Assembly: GCF_003369915.1 (NCBI RefSeq)
Contig: NC_046673.1
Location: 9,532,001-9,596,000 of the forward strand
Direction: 5' to 3'
Length of the DNA stretch: 64,000 bases
DNA from: Drosophila miranda
Taxonomy: Eukaryota > Arthropoda > Insecta > Diptera > Drosophilidae
Under the pieces are notes generated by a model. That model did no database searches and was not told where the DNA came from. It worked only from the letters and a program-made list of their open reading frames with translations. Shown piece by piece: positions 63,202-64,000 of the stretch. Made by a program: the position numbers and the translations under genes. Position 1 is the first letter of the stretch. Each line of letters opens with the position of its first letter.

Positions 63202-64000
63202 AGGTGGAGAACTATCGATAGTAGGCGCCATCGATAGTGGACGATAGTATTTTCAAAACCATCGATATTGGTCGATAGTCGTAATAAAAATGAGTGTTTT
63301 TAAAAGTGTAAAAAGACGGTTGATTCGATGCTAAAAGCATTATTACAATTCTAAATGCAATTTGCGGTCCAACTAGAAGCTAAAAATAATAAAAGTTAAA
63401 AACTCTGTATATTGTTCATATACTTGGTCCATAACTTGGGAATATTTGATAAAGCCTTCGTTCTCAACGATACTAAAGGGCTGCACATCTTTTGCAACCA
63501 TCTCTGTTAAAACTTTATCAATGTCTTTTTTTCGGTTGGAGTTTGCGTCATAAACAACAGCTCTTTTAAAATACGACTCTATTGACCGCATACTCGATCT
63601 GCAACTGCTGCTAGTAGATGCAATGTTTTCGCTGGCAGTACAAGCATCTGCAGCTGGTATGCCGGAATCGGGAGTATGGCTCCTCAAATTCGGGTGGAAC
63701 CTAGCTAGGTGGTCATGCAAGTTTGAAGTGTTTCCACTGGTCTTATACTCCTTGTTGCAATTTAGGCACTTGGCGAATTTCCTGTCATCACACCTTTTGC
63801 AATACTTCCATACATCCGAAATTTTATTTTTCTTCGTCTTTGTCGATTTTTCGGTCACAGAACTTTTTTCGCTGTCGGTGCTGCTGCACTCGCAATTCGC
63901 TGTAGAACTGCGACGTTTGCCTTAAATAAGTAAAAAAATTCGTAAAAATACTTTCTAATATCTTGCGAAGTGTATTTATTACCATTTTGAAAGAAGCGAG
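63202..64000 (-). mobile_element. hAT-type remnant outside the array, cut by the window end
   Basis: The left terminal repeat AGGTGGAGAACTATCGATAG is intact at 63202; the right end lies beyond 64000. This copy has the Cys finger variant (WKYCKRCDD), the intron form GAAGTGTATTTATTACC and a one-base deletion near 63427. It is the probable parent of the array copies. Confidence 0.75.
63373..63920 (-). CDS. BED zinc-finger protein, copy beyond Atg8a (partial)
   Basis: The second exon is open and extends past the stop used in the array copies, ending QVMDQVYEQYTEFLTF before a stop, because of the one-base deletion. The first exon lies past the window edge. The Arg-Ser to Arg-Cys change in KRCDD is unique to this copy. 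Confidence 0.5.

Larger units (their letters stand above)
62811..64000 (+). repeat. Right flank homologous to the second half of the array units
   Basis: From 62811 the sequence follows the units from the joint after GGCAGC (39889 in unit 1) up to the window edge, more diverged than the units are from each other. It includes the hAT element. With 59657 it marks the two ends of the 3.15-kb segment carrying Atg8a that the five complete units lack. Confidence 0.85.

Overview
The window is nuclear DNA of a fly of the genus Drosophila. The evidence is the proteins (UbcE2H, calaxin, an SDR, DNAI2, Upf2, myospheroid, TFIIA-S and Atg8a orthologues), short introns with fly-type splice sites, and intergenic DNA rich in CA, TA and GTACATATGTA-type repeats. 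From memory, UbcE2H, the calaxin-like gene, the SDR, DNAI2, Upf2 and mys lie together in X band 7D of D. melanogaster (Muller element A), so this is probably a Muller A (X-linked) segment. The repeat-rich spacers suggest, without proving, an obscura-group species.

Region 1 (1-35153) is an ordinary gene neighbourhood. UbcE2H (5871-6422, +) follows a probable 5' leader intron. A satellite-like block at 10600-11780 precedes a calaxin/EFCAB1 gene (12266-13442, +, first exon not found). A membrane-anchored SDR16C-type dehydrogenase (16691-19829, +) is tail-to-tail with the axonemal dynein intermediate chain DNAI2 (20199-22193, -). Upf2 (23860-27682, +) is tail-to-tail with the beta-PS integrin gene mys (30079-35153, -). 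I rebuilt the coding exons of all of these; mys shows a pair of mutually exclusive 85-nt exons in the ligand-specificity loop.

Region 2 (37544-59657) is the unusual part: a tandem array of six TFIIA-S genes (small subunit of general transcription factor TFIIA). All six encode the same 105-residue protein, on units of about 4.0 kb. Each full unit holds, in order, TFIIA-S, a promoter-like repeat ending in core-promoter Motif 1, a 0.94-kb hAT-type transposon remnant coding for a BED zinc finger without a catalytic domain, and about 1 kb that looks like the 5' part of an unidentified gene (gene X). The first TFIIA-S is bracketed by 214-bp inverted repeats with perfect 20-bp outer ends.

Region 3 (59658-64000) holds Atg8a, then the hAT element again, running out of the window. 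Only the sixth TFIIA-S copy is continuous with Atg8a. In units 1-5 the same left and right flanks are joined directly, without the 3.15 kb that carries Atg8a. The simplest history is that one TFIIA-S - Atg8a - hAT - gene X segment was duplicated, Atg8a was lost from one copy, and that shortened unit was amplified. TFIIA-S dosage rose while Atg8a stayed single. Shared variants distributed as a mosaic suggest continuing exchange between units.

No tRNA, rRNA, CRISPR array or LTR element was recognised. All identifications are by eye from protein motifs and remembered family sequences; no database search was possible.
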